Assembly (NCBI RefSeq): GCF_013927005.1
Contig: NZ_CP055930.1
Span: 620,001-684,000 of the forward strand
DNA from: Enterobacter sp. RHBSTW-00175
GTDB lineage: Bacteria > Pseudomonadota > Gammaproteobacteria > Enterobacterales > Enterobacteriaceae
Length of the DNA: 64,000 nucleotides
Direction of reading: 5' to 3'
Shown: piece after piece, positions 36,169 through 43,624 of the stretch
Numbering within the stretch: position 1 is the first letter of the stretch
Layout of the letters: each line of letters opens with the position of its first letter
The notes under the pieces: model-generated
Databases searched by the model: none
Told to the model about the DNA's origin: nothing
What the model saw: only the letters and a program-made list of their open reading frames with translations
Program-made: the position numbers and the translations under genes

Positions 36169-37002
36169 CTATGTGGCCTGGTAGCCCCTGAATCCCTCTG
36201 GAATTGTCTTGTCTGGCTCCGGAACGTCGTTGATATCCCTTCTCTGCTGCTGGGCAGCTGGCCTTGCCCTGGACTGCTGCACGCTTCTCGCCAGCTTCTG
36301 CTGCCACTGGTCGTGATGGAATGCCTTGCCCTCCGCTTTCCAGTACGTGATGAATTCTGCCAGCTCGAACGGTGTGATTTCCGTCTTCAGGTTTATTCCC
36401 CATTGAGAAGCTCTCTTGGCGAACTGCGGATCCGGCTTCCAGTTGTCGTGCATCTGGAATTTCCCAAACTCACCCATTCCACCAGGAGCAACGTAGCCAT
36501 TCAGCATCGCGTTGTTCGCATCCGGATCTGGTTCACCGCCACCAGCAGAGTTATCCACAGGTGAATTTTGCTCGCCTCCTATGAGTGGGGTTTTTCCTTT
36601 CCCTTCCTTTCCCTTCCCTTCCCTTCCAGGCGGTAGTTGTTCGGTATCAGTACCGTAATCATACGGTAACACACATAAGTCTTTGATAATGCTCTTTTTA
36701 GCCTTGTTGATGACCTGATGTTTGGCAAAGTTATTCACAAGTCCGTAAATTTTGCCATCATGGCCGGAAAACAGGCTGATATATCCCACGCTGTAAAGCT
36801 CTCGCATCAGTACCGGAATGCTACCGGACTGCTCCCGTATAGGGAAAATTGCAGCTTTAATCAGTTTCGGGTTGGCATTGAAATACCCTTCATCATCGGC
36901 GTAATTAAGAAGGCCGATCGCCAAAAGGCATGCTGCCTCTGATACCTCTGACATATCTTCATCGGTCCAGAACTCAGGCTTAATCGTGCGTATACGTGCC
37001 AT
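36169..37002 (-). CDS. DnaT-like phage replication protein
   Basis: A 277-residue protein starting MARIRTIKPEFWTDEDMSE, typical of phage replication-initiation proteins. The N-terminal winged helix (about 20-110) is followed by a Gly/Lys/Glu linker (GREGKGKEGKGK, about 126-137). The C-terminal DnaT-like DNA-binding region contains WKPDPQFAKRASQWGI and FELAEFITYWKAEGKAFHHDQWQQKL. It probably loads host helicase at the phage origin. The linker DNA is a pure polypurine tract. Confidence 0.83.
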   Translation of the reverse strand: MARIRTIKPEFWTDEDMSEVSEAACLLAIGLLNYADDEGYFNANPKLIKAAIFPIREQSGSIPVLMRELYSVGYISLFSGHDGKIYGLVNNFAKHQVINKAKKSIIKDLCVLPYDYGTDTEQLPPGREGKGKEGKGKTPLIGGEQNSPVDNSAGGGEPDPDANNAMLNGYVAPGGMGEFGKFQMHDNWKPDPQFAKRASQWGINLKTEITPFELAEFITYWKAEGKAFHHDQWQQKLARSVQQSRARPAAQQQRRDINDVPEPDKTIPEGFRGYQAT

Positions 37003-38054
37003 CAGATCACTCCCATATAAGCCCGGATGAACTCAGATGCGGCCTGTGCGTTTATGGCGTTACCGTAGCCCTTAAGTCGGCCTGTGCGGTTGCGTCCAGC
37101 CATTGCTCGTAATGAGGACTTACCGTGTCCCAGGCTTTTGGCAAACCTTGCAACCAGCGGGAATGTGCCGGATTCAACTGGACGCCATTGCCCATCTCGA
37201 CAAAAGACCCAGTCCGCATCTCGCCAAAAACCGTTAACCTCAATGGGCCTGCTGTGTAAGCCTGGCGCGGTAACTGATCCAGTCGCTCTTTCCCTTCCCT
37301 CTGCGCTGTCATCCCTGATGTGTCCTTCCAGTCGCGAGTTGTCGGCGTAACCCATCCCGCCAGTAACGCTGTGCCCGGCAGCTTCAAGCACACTTTTGGT
37401 TGCCCGTTCTGATTCTTCCCACTGTAGCAATGAGTCGACCCGGTTGAGTCGTTCGCCACCGGTGTTTGCCAGCCTGTCAGTCGAGCTGCTCCGGAGACGT
37501 GCTGTAATCCCCGTTTCGTTTCCGGCTGCGGATTCGTATTCGCTACTGGCGTTGGCCACCCAGTAGGCCCGCTCTCTGATGTGCGGCGCACCGACGCCCG
37601 CTGCCGCAAACGGCACAAGCCCGAAGGCGTATCCCATTCCTTCCAGGTCAGCTTGTACAAGGTCGAACCATGCGTTTGCGTTACCGCTTGCAACCTGTTC
37701 GCCAAAGACATGCTGAGGTCTGCGCTCGCTGATGAGGTGGAAGAAGTGGGGCCAAAGGTGCCGCTCGTCAGCAAACCCATCTCCTTTGCCTGCCGCGCTG
37801 AAAGGCTGGCACGGGCAGGAGCCAGTCCAGACTGGTTTATCGTCAGGCCATCCGGCGAGGCGCAGGGAATGAGACCAGACGCCAATTCCGGCGAAGAAGT
37901 GGCACTGTGTGAATCCTCGCAGGTCGTCAGGTTTGACATCTTCAATACTCCTTTCATCAACTTCGCCCGGGGCGATATGGCCGCCGGCGATCAGGTTACG
38001 CAGCCACTGCGCTGCAAATGGGTCGATTTCGTTGTAATACGCTGCGGGTTTCAT
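37002..38054 (-). CDS. C5-cytosine DNA methyltransferase
   Basis: The 350-residue enzyme transfers a methyl group from S-adenosylmethionine to cytosine C5. Motif I is HFFAGIG (52-58), motif IV is TGSCPCQPFS with Cys82 as the expected nucleophile, motif VI is GEQV in place of the usual ENV, and motif VIII is HIRERAYWVA (about 157-166). A variable target-recognition region follows, then QAASEFIRAYM at the end. It may protect phage DNA from restriction. Notably, a second long frame is wholly nested in this gene. ATGA/TGATG overlaps link it to its neighbours. Confidence 0.9.
   Translation of the reverse strand: MKPAAYYNEIDPFAAQWLRNLIAGGHIAPGEVDERSIEDVKPDDLRGFTQCHFFAGIGVWSHSLRLAGWPDDKPVWTGSCPCQPFSAAGKGDGFADERHLWPHFFHLISERRPQHVFGEQVASGNANAWFDLVQADLEGMGYAFGLVPFAAAGVGAPHIRERAYWVANASSEYESAAGNETGITARLRSSSTDRLANTGGERLNRVDSLLQWEESERATKSVLEAAGHSVTGGMGYADNSRLEGHIRDDSAEGRERATGSVTAPGLHSRPIEVNGFWRDADWVFCRDGQWRPVESGTFPLVARFAKSLGHGKSSLRAMAGRNRTGRLKGYGNAINAQAASEFIRAYMGVI
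37052..37939 (-). CDS. Nested overlapping gene inside the cytosine methyltransferase
   Basis: A 295-residue frame on the same strand, shifted one base relative to the methyltransferase and entirely inside it. It has its own start signal: AAAGGAG (37948-37954) eight bases before ATG. The product (MSNLTTCEDSHSATSSPELA...) contains ARASLSARQAKEMGLLTSGT, three GWxTPxx repeats (GWPTPVAN, GWQTPVAN, GWVTPTTRDW) and a LNPAHSRWLQGLPKAWD end. I recall such proteins in many phages next to or within Dcm genes. Function unknown. The alternative is a non-coding shadow of a constrained frame, but the start signal and recognisable sequence argue otherwise. Confidence 0.65.
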   Translation of the reverse strand: MSNLTTCEDSHSATSSPELASGLIPCASPDGLTINQSGLAPARASLSARQAKEMGLLTSGTFGPTSSTSSASADLSMSLANRLQAVTQTHGSTLYKLTWKEWDTPSGLCRLRQRASVRRTSESGPTGWPTPVANTNPQPETKRGLQHVSGAARLTGWQTPVANDSTGSTHCYSGKNQNGQPKVCLKLPGTALLAGWVTPTTRDWKDTSGMTAQREGKERLDQLPRQAYTAGPLRLTVFGEMRTGSFVEMGNGVQLNPAHSRWLQGLPKAWDTVSPHYEQWLDATAQADLRATVTP

Positions 38055-38245
38055 GCTTCACCCCGTGCGGATTTGAGAGCGGAAGAGAACTCGCTGCGGT
38101 GACGGTTTGCGCTCTGAAGTGCGCACTCAACACAGGTGCCATTCAGTACGTAGCGCTCCGCCTTATGACCATTCCGGCAGGCTTTGCCGGTGTAGAATCT
38201 GTTCAGGCCAGCCTTAGCGGCCTCCATTCTGGTGACAATTTTCAC
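38051..38245 (-). CDS. Small zinc-binding phage protein
   Basis: A 64-residue protein with CRNGHKAERYVLNGTCVEC, a Cys/His set like the zinc ribbons of HNH-type or DksA-like phage proteins, followed by a basic tail. It overlaps the methyltransferase start by four bases and is first in this operon. Confidence 0.72.
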   Translation of the reverse strand: MKIVTRMEAAKAGLNRFYTGKACRNGHKAERYVLNGTCVECALQSANRHRSEFSSALKSARGEA

Positions 38246-38352
38246 GAAAACGGCCTCATGTTTGGTTATGGATATCGGTAATTTTGTGCGATGGCCGAAA
38301 AAAGATCAACCATATTCGGATCATTATTACCTGAGAGGGCTGAATAGATATG
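38246..38352 (-). promoter_or_regulatory. Promoter region of the replication/methylase operon
   Basis: It holds AACCATATTCGGATCA (38308-38323) followed by a TTACC half operator (38327). TGAATAGATATGA (38341-38353) recurs twice near attR. Position between the Cro terminator and the next leftward gene indicates a separate promoter; boxes are not certain. Confidence 0.5.
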
Positions 38353-38376
38353 AAAAGACCGCCAGAAGGCGGCCTG
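38353..38376 (-). terminator. Terminator after the Cro-like gene
   Basis: On the minus strand GGCCGCC-TTCT-GGCGGTC followed by TTTTC, 20 bases past the stop codon. It makes the Cro-like gene a single-gene transcript. Confidence 0.7.
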
Positions 38377-38396
38377 ATGGGGGTTTGAAAGAGGTT

Positions 38397-38627
38397 TTAT
38401 TCGTAGAAAAAGATAGCCAGTTCCGGCTTTGTTCTGACCCATCCGCGTTGTTTACATGCCTTAAATAGCCCATTCATCAATGTCTTACCGGGCATTTTCC
38501 GCCGCCCTGTCAGATGCGTCTGGATGTAATGACTAGTCGTCCCGGCCTCGTCAGCAAAGGCATTTCGCTCATCAGGAGTGAGTTGCAACCAGTGTTTTTT
38601 GAAGTCGAATTTTTCGTTCTCGCTCAT
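38397..38627 (-). CDS. Cro-like DNA-binding protein
   Basis: This small protein (76 aa) has a predicted helix-turn-helix (LTPDERNAFADEAGTTSHYIQTHLTGRRKMPG, about 16-48). It is divergent from the two-HTH repressor, with three operator-like sites between them, the classical place of Cro. Most likely it competes for the same operators. Confidence 0.75.
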   Translation of the reverse strand: MSENEKFDFKKHWLQLTPDERNAFADEAGTTSHYIQTHLTGRRKMPGKTLMNGLFKACKQRGWVRTKPELAIFFYE

Positions 38628-38781
38628 AGCTATTGCCTGATATTAATTTCAGATAACAAATATTCACCCAGAAGGTAATAAAAATCAAGGTTTGTTACCT
38701 GTGGGGTGCATTTACCCTACAGGTAAAATCGCTTTTAATTGATTCACTAACTGATTCATATATGAGGCGATTAACCAGAGC
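38628..38781. promoter_or_regulatory. Immunity control region with three operators
   Basis: Sites: TCACC-CAGAA-GGTAA (38664-38678), TTACC-TGTGG-GGTGC (38695-38709) and TTACC-CTACA-GGTAA (38712-38726). They match the 15-bp palindrome at 9, 8 and 10 of 10 positions. Three graded sites between divergent cro- and cI-like genes resemble the OR region of lambdoid phages. A CATATATGAGG motif at about 38758 lies next to the repressor start. Confidence 0.8.
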
Positions 38782-39372
38782 ATGAAAAGTATTCAGGATA
38801 TCCGCAGGCAGAATATTAACGATATCATCGACCGTGATTTTAACGGGGTGCAGACTCGTCTGGCGGAAAGACTGGAAACTCAGGCTAACCTGGTAAATCG
38901 CTGGGCGCGTGGTCAGAAGGTTGTCGGCGACACGGTGGCGCGCAAGATTGAGAAGGCAGCCAACAAGCCAACAAACTGGCTGGATATCGACCATTCTCTG
39001 TCTGCTGTCGCTATCGTACACGAAGAGATTACCCCGTCAGATATCGGCCAGCTGGCGGCGCATAACCTGGAATCTTGGATGCAGAACAACCGCGACCTTT
39101 CATCTCAGGGTAAATTGTCAAAAGCGTCCGGCGTTGCCCAGGCGACAATCAACAGAATGCTGAACAATGAGGTTAGCGTTTCGATCTCCACACTGGAGTC
39201 CATCGCCAGCGCGTTCGGGCGCCGTGGCTATGAGTTGCTCATTCATCCCCGCGACCCGGCAACCATTCATTACGACCGGGCCCGCTACGCATTGTTACCT
39301 GAGAGCGAGAAAAGCAAGATTGAGAGCTATGTCGATTTTGTGATTGTTCAGAATGGTAAAACGCAAGAGTAA
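38782..39372 (+). CDS. Prophage repressor with two helix-turn-helix domains
   Basis: A 196-residue protein in the cI position. One helix-turn-helix lies at about 22-60 (VQTRLAERLETQANLVNRWARGQ) and a second, XRE-like, at about 95-150 (SSQGKLSKASGVAQATINRMLNNE ... TLESIASAFG). No LexA/S24 peptidase domain is seen, so induction by RecA-driven self-cleavage is unlikely in this form. It is the best candidate to bind the dispersed TTACC-N5-GGTAA sites. Its binding specificity is inferred from position. Confidence 0.8.
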   Translation: MKSIQDIRRQNINDIIDRDFNGVQTRLAERLETQANLVNRWARGQKVVGDTVARKIEKAANKPTNWLDIDHSLSAVAIVHEEITPSDIGQLAAHNLESWMQNNRDLSSQGKLSKASGVAQATINRMLNNEVSVSISTLESIASAFGRRGYELLIHPRDPATIHYDRARYALLPESEKSKIESYVDFVIVQNGKTQE

Positions 39373-39392
39373 AATCATACATTTCAGATACT

Positions 39393-39417
39393 AAGCCGCC
39401 ATTGAGCGGCTTTTTTA
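39393..39417 (+). terminator. Repressor terminator
   Basis: AAGCCGC-CATTGA-GCGGCTT followed by TTTTTATT, shortly after the repressor stop codon. Confidence 0.85.
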
Positions 39418-39429
39418 TTGCCATAACAA

Positions 39430-39506
39430 TTACCTTATGGGTAATTTTTTATAATCATACCTATTGACTTCAAACCACATAGGGATAATTATTACCTCAA
39501 CGGTAA
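39430..39506 (+). promoter_or_regulatory. Rightward early promoter with two operators
   Basis: Perfect operators TTACC-TTATG-GGTAA (39430-39444) and TTACC-TCAAC-GGTAA (39492-39506) flank a likely promoter: TTGACT (39464-39469), 17 bases, AATTAT (39487-39492). AACCACATAGGGATAA (39473-39488) of the second motif set lies in the spacer. The second operator overlaps the -10 and start point, so bound repressor would block the recombination operon. Confidence 0.78.
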
Positions 39507-39523
39507 CACTGAGGTAACGAATT

Positions 39524-39673
39524 ATGCAGTGGAAAATCATCAACGGTTGGTACTGCGTTACGGCGTGCGGGCTGATGAGCACCAAGTGCCGCACTCTGCA
39601 TGAGGCCATCAACTGGGCGTTCGTCACCAAGATGGCAGTCAAAACTGAAATGGATATGGGGGTGAGCAAGTGA
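39524..39673 (+). CDS. Small leader protein of the recombination operon
   Basis: A 49-residue frame starting MQWKIINGWYCVTACGLMST with ATG shortly after GAGGTAA. Its stop overlaps the GTG start of the next gene. Small phage proteins of this look (one helical pair, several Cys) are frequent at this place; function unknown. Confidence 0.65.
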   Translation: MQWKIINGWYCVTACGLMSTKCRTLHEAINWAFVTKMAVKTEMDMGVSK

Positions 39674-40737
39674 GTGAATTAGCAATCATCGAAATCGCGC
39701 CGGACCTGGCGCCAAGCATTTACGTTGAAAACGGTCTGGAAAAGTTTCTCGAGCAGATCCGTAATGGCGTTAACGAAGTTCCTGACCTGAGCACCGCTAA
39801 AGGCCGCGCCCGTATCGCATCGCTGTCAGCCCAGGTATCCCGCAGCAAAACTGCTGTTGAAAAACCAGGTCGTGATTATCTGAAGCGCCTGAAGGAACAA
39901 CCGAAAGTTGTTGAAGCCGAACTGCGCCGATTCGTGACCGAATGCGATCAGATTCGCGATGAAGTACGCCGCCCTCTTACTGAATGGGAAGACAAGGAAA
40001 AGGCTCGCACTGAAGCATTGCAACAGCGTCTTGTAGATTTGCGCTCGCTGTCTGACGTGATCGACGCTGCCGGCAACTACCTTCCATCCACTGATATTCA
40101 GTCGCGCATTCAGGAAGCTAAATCCGTAGTGCTGGATGACAGCTGGCAGGAGCGCACAGCAGAAGCTGGTGTTGCTAAGGATTCAACCATTCAGCAACTG
40201 GAAGCATCTCTGGCAGTAGCGCAAAAGCGCGAGCACGAAGCTGCTGAGCTGGAACGCCTGCGTAAAGAGGCAGAAGAAAAAGCACGCCTCGAACGTGAAG
40301 AGTCTATCCGCCGGGAGGCAGCAGAGCAGGCTAAGCGTGATGCAGAAGCAAAAGCACAGGCCGAGATTGATGCTGCTGCACGACGTGAAGCTGAAGCCAG
40401 AGCTGCAACTGAACGCGCAGAACGCGAAAAAATTGAAGCCCAGCAGAAAGCAGAGCGTGAAGCAAAAGCTGCTGCGGAAAAAGCTGAGCAGGAAAAGAAC
40501 GCTGCTATCGCAGCTGAGCGCCGCCGCCAGGAAGAAGCGGAAGCCGCACGCCTGGCAGAACAGAAACGCATTGCCGATGAAGAAACGCGCCGTGCTGCTG
40601 ACAAAGAGCACCGCCGCACCATCAATCGCCAGGCTATCGCAGACCTGGTTGAAAGCGGTCTTTCGCAGGAAATGGCAGAGAAAGCACTGATCGCCATCGC
40701 CAGCGGGAAGGTTTCTGCAATCTCTATCAAGTACTGA
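39670..40737 (+). CDS. Long coiled-coil protein of the recombination operon
   Basis: A 355-residue protein from GTG 39670. The N-terminal 110 residues are globular (APSIYVENGLEKFLEQIRNGV ... RSKTAVEKPGRDYLKRLKEQ). Residues about 160-310 are a continuous Ala/Glu/Lys/Arg coiled coil, and the end is compact (RQAIADLVESGLSQEMAEKALIAIASGKV). Similar proteins sit upstream of phage RecE/RecT pairs. It could assist annealing or inhibit host nuclease, but this is not shown. Confidence 0.72.
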   Translation: MSELAIIEIAPDLAPSIYVENGLEKFLEQIRNGVNEVPDLSTAKGRARIASLSAQVSRSKTAVEKPGRDYLKRLKEQPKVVEAELRRFVTECDQIRDEVRRPLTEWEDKEKARTEALQQRLVDLRSLSDVIDAAGNYLPSTDIQSRIQEAKSVVLDDSWQERTAEAGVAKDSTIQQLEASLAVAQKREHEAAELERLRKEAEEKARLEREESIRREAAEQAKRDAEAKAQAEIDAAARREAEARAATERAEREKIEAQQKAEREAKAAAEKAEQEKNAAIAAERRRQEEAEAARLAEQKRIADEETRRAADKEHRRTINRQAIADLVESGLSQEMAEKALIAIASGKVSAISIKY

Positions 40738-40744
40738 GGTGCGT

Positions 40745-41044
40745 ATGAACATCCAGCAGATTAACAACCTGAAAAAAATCATGACCAGCATCGGCAGCGA
40801 CTATCAGCTGAGCCAGTTGCACTACGAGCGCCAGGTAGAGCTTATCGACGCAATCAGTCATCTCAAACTGCAATCGCCATTCTACGAACTGGAGCGCAAA
40901 GGCGTACGCCGTGAGGTTCTTGAAGAACTGATGATGAGCCCTGAGTTTGAAGAGCTTCTCGCCGCATACCAGCGCGAGCTGACTGGCGTTATTGCCAAGT
41001 GGGATCTGGCTGACCAACTTGACACGGCGAGGAACGCGGCATGA
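40745..41044 (+). CDS. Hypothetical recombination-operon protein
   Basis: A 99-residue helical protein starting MNIQQINNLKKIMTSIGSDY; ATG 40745 follows GAGGTG. Its stop overlaps the start of the exonuclease gene by four bases. No family recognised. Confidence 0.68.
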   Translation: MNIQQINNLKKIMTSIGSDYQLSQLHYERQVELIDAISHLKLQSPFYELERKGVRREVLEELMMSPEFEELLAAYQRELTGVIAKWDLADQLDTARNAA

Positions 41045-41862
41045 AACCAGGTATTTATTTCGACATCAGCAACGAGGACTACCACGCCGGTGACGGCGTG
41101 AGTAAGTCTCAGTTGGATATGGTTTCACTGAGCCCGGCTCTGTTGCAATGGCAAAAATCAGCGCCGGTCGACACCGAAAAACTGAAAGCGCTGGACATTG
41201 GCACCGCACTGCACTGCCTGCTGCTGGAGCCGGAAGAGTTCGATAAGCGCTTCATCGTGGCGCCGCATTTCAACCGCCGCACGACAGCAGGCAAAGAGGA
41301 TGAAGCTGCGTTCCTGAATGATGTTGCTGGCATGGGCATGACGGTGATGGACGCAGAACAGGGACGAAAACTGCAACTGATGCGCGACAGCGCGATGGCC
41401 CACCCGGCTGCGAGGTGGCTTCTGGAAGCGGAAGGATTCTGCGAAGCATCGCATTACTGGACGGATCCGGAGACTGGTGAACTGTGCCGCATTCGCCCGG
41501 ATAAGCGACTGAAGAATCATCCGGTTCTACTGGACGTGAAGAAGGTTGCCGACATGGAGCGGTTCTCACGACACGTAGAGGAATTCCGGTACCACGTACA
41601 GGACGCCATGTACCGCGAAGGCGTGCAGCAGACCACCGGCGAACCACATGGCTTCTTCTTCCTGGCAGTAAGCGAAACCATCGACTGCGGCCGATACCCC
41701 GTGCGTGTGTTCGAACTGGATGCGCCGGACGTCGATGCCGGGCACGCGCTGTTCCGCAGGGATCTGAATACCTACCACCAGTGCCGAGAAACAGGCGACT
41801 GGGGTGGATTTGAAATTATTAAACGCCCTGAGTGGGCACGCAAACAGGATATGTACGTATGA
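41041..41862 (+). CDS. RecE-like exodeoxyribonuclease
   Basis: This PD-(D/E)XK nuclease has 273 residues. The N-terminal YFDISNEDYHAGDGVSKSQLDMVSLSPALLQWQ and the core DIGTALHCLLLEPEEFDKRF, IRPDKRL and VLLDVKKV segments match the exonuclease VIII C-terminal domain. It resects 5' ends to give single-stranded DNA for RecT. Coupled to recT by ATGA. Confidence 0.9.
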   Translation: MKPGIYFDISNEDYHAGDGVSKSQLDMVSLSPALLQWQKSAPVDTEKLKALDIGTALHCLLLEPEEFDKRFIVAPHFNRRTTAGKEDEAAFLNDVAGMGMTVMDAEQGRKLQLMRDSAMAHPAARWLLEAEGFCEASHYWTDPETGELCRIRPDKRLKNHPVLLDVKKVADMERFSRHVEEFRYHVQDAMYREGVQQTTGEPHGFFFLAVSETIDCGRYPVRVFELDAPDVDAGHALFRRDLNTYHQCRETGDWGGFEIIKRPEWARKQDMYV

Positions 41863-42767
41863 GCAACGACATCGCAATCACATCGCAGCCTGGCGCTACC
41901 GTCGGTACCGCCGCGGCAATCTTCAGTCCTGAGGGTATGGACCGCCTTGTGCGTTTCGCAACCCTGATGGCTGACAGTAAGGCCACGGTTCCTGCGCACC
42001 TGGCAGGAAAGCCTGCTGACTGCCTGGCCGTGACCATGCAGGCGGCGCAGTGGGGAATGAACCCGTTCGCCGTGGCGCAGAAAACTCACGTCGTCAACGG
42101 TACCCTGGGCTACGAAGCGCAACTGGTGAACGCGGTTGTGTCCTCCTCCAATCTGCTGGCCACCCGCCTGAATTATCGCTGGGATGGTGACTGGTCGAAA
42201 GTAAACGGGAAATCCGACAAATCGCCGAACCTCACCGTAACAGTGTCGGCAACCCTCAAAGGAGAGTCAGAGCCGCGCGAACTGACGATCAGCATGGCCC
42301 AGGCAGGAGTACGCAACTCTCCTCTCTGGGAGCAGGATCCTCGCCAGCAGCTCGCATATCTTTGCGTTAAGCGCTGGGCGCGTCTTCATGCCCCTGACGT
42401 CCTTCTTGGCGTGTACACCCCTGACGAATTGCAGGAGACGGCACCGCGCGTTGAACGCGATATCACGCCAGTACCAGCCACCGCATCAGGCATGAACAAG
42501 CTGATCAACTCTAAACCTGAGCAGCACCAGGAAGAGAAGCCGAAGAGCAGCGACGACCGCGATCCAGATGAGATGCTGATGTCTTTCACTGATGCGGCTG
42601 GCAAAGCTGAGAGCGTAGAAAAGCTGAATTTGATCTTCAACGGCGGGGTATGGCCTGACGGGAAAAAGCGTCCTGGTGCAAAAGATGCGCTGTCCGGTAA
42701 ATGGCTTGAAATGGCAGAAGACGTTTACAACGTCCGCCGCGATGAGCTGAACGAAGTCCCTATGTAA
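41859..42767 (+). CDS. recT: RecT-like single-strand annealing protein
   Basis: A 302-residue annealing protein. AVTMQAAQWGMNPFAVAQKTHVVNGTLGYEAQLVNAV and SPLWEQDPRQQLAYLCVKRWARLHAPDVLLGVYTPDE are diagnostic of RecT. The C-terminal part is a charged linker plus a short helical tail. With the adjacent exonuclease it forms a RecET-type recombinase, known in epsilon15. Start ATG 41859 overlaps the preceding stop; an earlier in-frame ATG is not needed. Confidence 0.93.
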   Translation: MSNDIAITSQPGATVGTAAAIFSPEGMDRLVRFATLMADSKATVPAHLAGKPADCLAVTMQAAQWGMNPFAVAQKTHVVNGTLGYEAQLVNAVVSSSNLLATRLNYRWDGDWSKVNGKSDKSPNLTVTVSATLKGESEPRELTISMAQAGVRNSPLWEQDPRQQLAYLCVKRWARLHAPDVLLGVYTPDELQETAPRVERDITPVPATASGMNKLINSKPEQHQEEKPKSSDDRDPDEMLMSFTDAAGKAESVEKLNLIFNGGVWPDGKKRPGAKDALSGKWLEMAEDVYNVRRDELNEVPM

Positions 42768-42816
42768 TCACCACCGTGGCGCCACGGCGCCACACCTGCA
42801 ACCACGAGAGGTTTTT

Positions 42817-43065
42817 ATGAAAGGTGCATTTGGTAAGAAGGAACTCCTGGCGGTGGTGCCACTGTCATGGAGCACGATTGACCGCCTGGAACAGGCTGGA
42901 GAATTCCCGTCCCGTTTCTGGATCACCGACCGCCGCTGTGCGTGGGACCAGAGCGAAGTTGAATCCTGGCTCGATAAGCGTAAGGCGGCAAGCCCGGCAA
43001 CGTTTACCGGAAAAAAGCCGCCAGTTGACCGCCGCGTTTATCGCCCGGTGAGCGCAGCAGCATGA
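42817..43065 (+). CDS. AlpA/excisionase-like DNA-binding protein
   Basis: A protein of 82 aa with an AlpA/MerR-type winged helix (KKELLAVVPLSWSTIDRLEQAGEFPSRFWITDRRCAWDQSEVESWL). Such proteins act as recombination directionality factors or activators of integrase genes. As the prophage has no other evident excisionase, this is the best candidate. Ends ATGA-coupled to a tiny gene. Confidence 0.78.
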   Translation: MKGAFGKKELLAVVPLSWSTIDRLEQAGEFPSRFWITDRRCAWDQSEVESWLDKRKAASPATFTGKKPPVDRRVYRPVSAAA

Positions 43066-43160
43066 CGGCGCTGAAGAGGCATTTTGGGAGATGGTCAGAT
43101 GTGTACCTGTATCTGACCGTAATCGCCTACCTGATGTGGCTGGCGGCGGTAATCAGTTAA
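43062..43160 (+). CDS. Tiny membrane protein (32 aa)
   Basis: The frame begins MTALKRHFGRWSDVYLYLTV and ends IAYLMWLAAVIS: a basic start and one hydrophobic helix. Its ATG overlaps the stop of the AlpA-like gene. Single-pass peptide of unknown function. Confidence 0.5.
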   Translation: MTALKRHFGRWSDVYLYLTVIAYLMWLAAVIS

Positions 43161-43173
43161 GGGGGATTGAAAA

Positions 43174-43473
43174 GTGAAAAAGCTAACCCGTCTTGAAAAG
43201 TATCACATGAACAAAGTTTCTCAGCGCAGCCCTGGCAAAGTTGTCGCTGTAACGCCTGAAGCAATGGAAATTGAAAGTCGGGCCATTGACCGCGAAAACA
43301 GAGGTCATTACCGCATTGCTGCCCGTCTCTGGCTTCAGTGCATGGATGTTGCAATAGGTGAAGTGGAGCGCGCCCGCATCGCGGTGCGCCGCCAGCAATG
43401 CATAACTATGAGCAACCACATTCGCCAGGGTGAATATAGCGGGATCGGATGTCGCGGGGTGGTGTATGACTAA
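43174..43473 (+). CDS. PerC family regulator-like protein
   Basis: A 99-residue protein from GTG 43174 after GGGGGA. The segment AIDRENRGHYRIAARLWLQCMDVA followed by RARIAVRRQQCI is the PerC signature. PerC-type proteins act as transcriptional co-regulators of host genes, including virulence genes in E. coli. Targets here are unknown. Confidence 0.78.
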   Translation: MKKLTRLEKYHMNKVSQRSPGKVVAVTPEAMEIESRAIDRENRGHYRIAARLWLQCMDVAIGEVERARIAVRRQQCITMSNHIRQGEYSGIGCRGVVYD

Positions 43474-43624
43474 CCCGCATGACGGTATCACAGTTGGCAG
43501 TGTAACGCTGCCTTACTCCATTAATCGCCGTGGATGGATAGCACCAAGCGGTGACGTTATCAGAGACCCATTAAAGGCTCAGCGCCTGGCTGAGTTGATG
43601 AACAGCAAGAAGGTGGCAGCATGA
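43466..43624 (+). CDS. Small phage protein of unknown function
   Basis: A 52-residue frame starting MTNPHDGITVGSVTLPYSIN, overlapping the previous gene by eight bases and the next by four. The RRGWIAPSGDVIRDPLKAQRLAELM stretch is common in small phage proteins. No function known. Confidence 0.68.
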   Translation: MTNPHDGITVGSVTLPYSINRRGWIAPSGDVIRDPLKAQRLAELMNSKKVAA

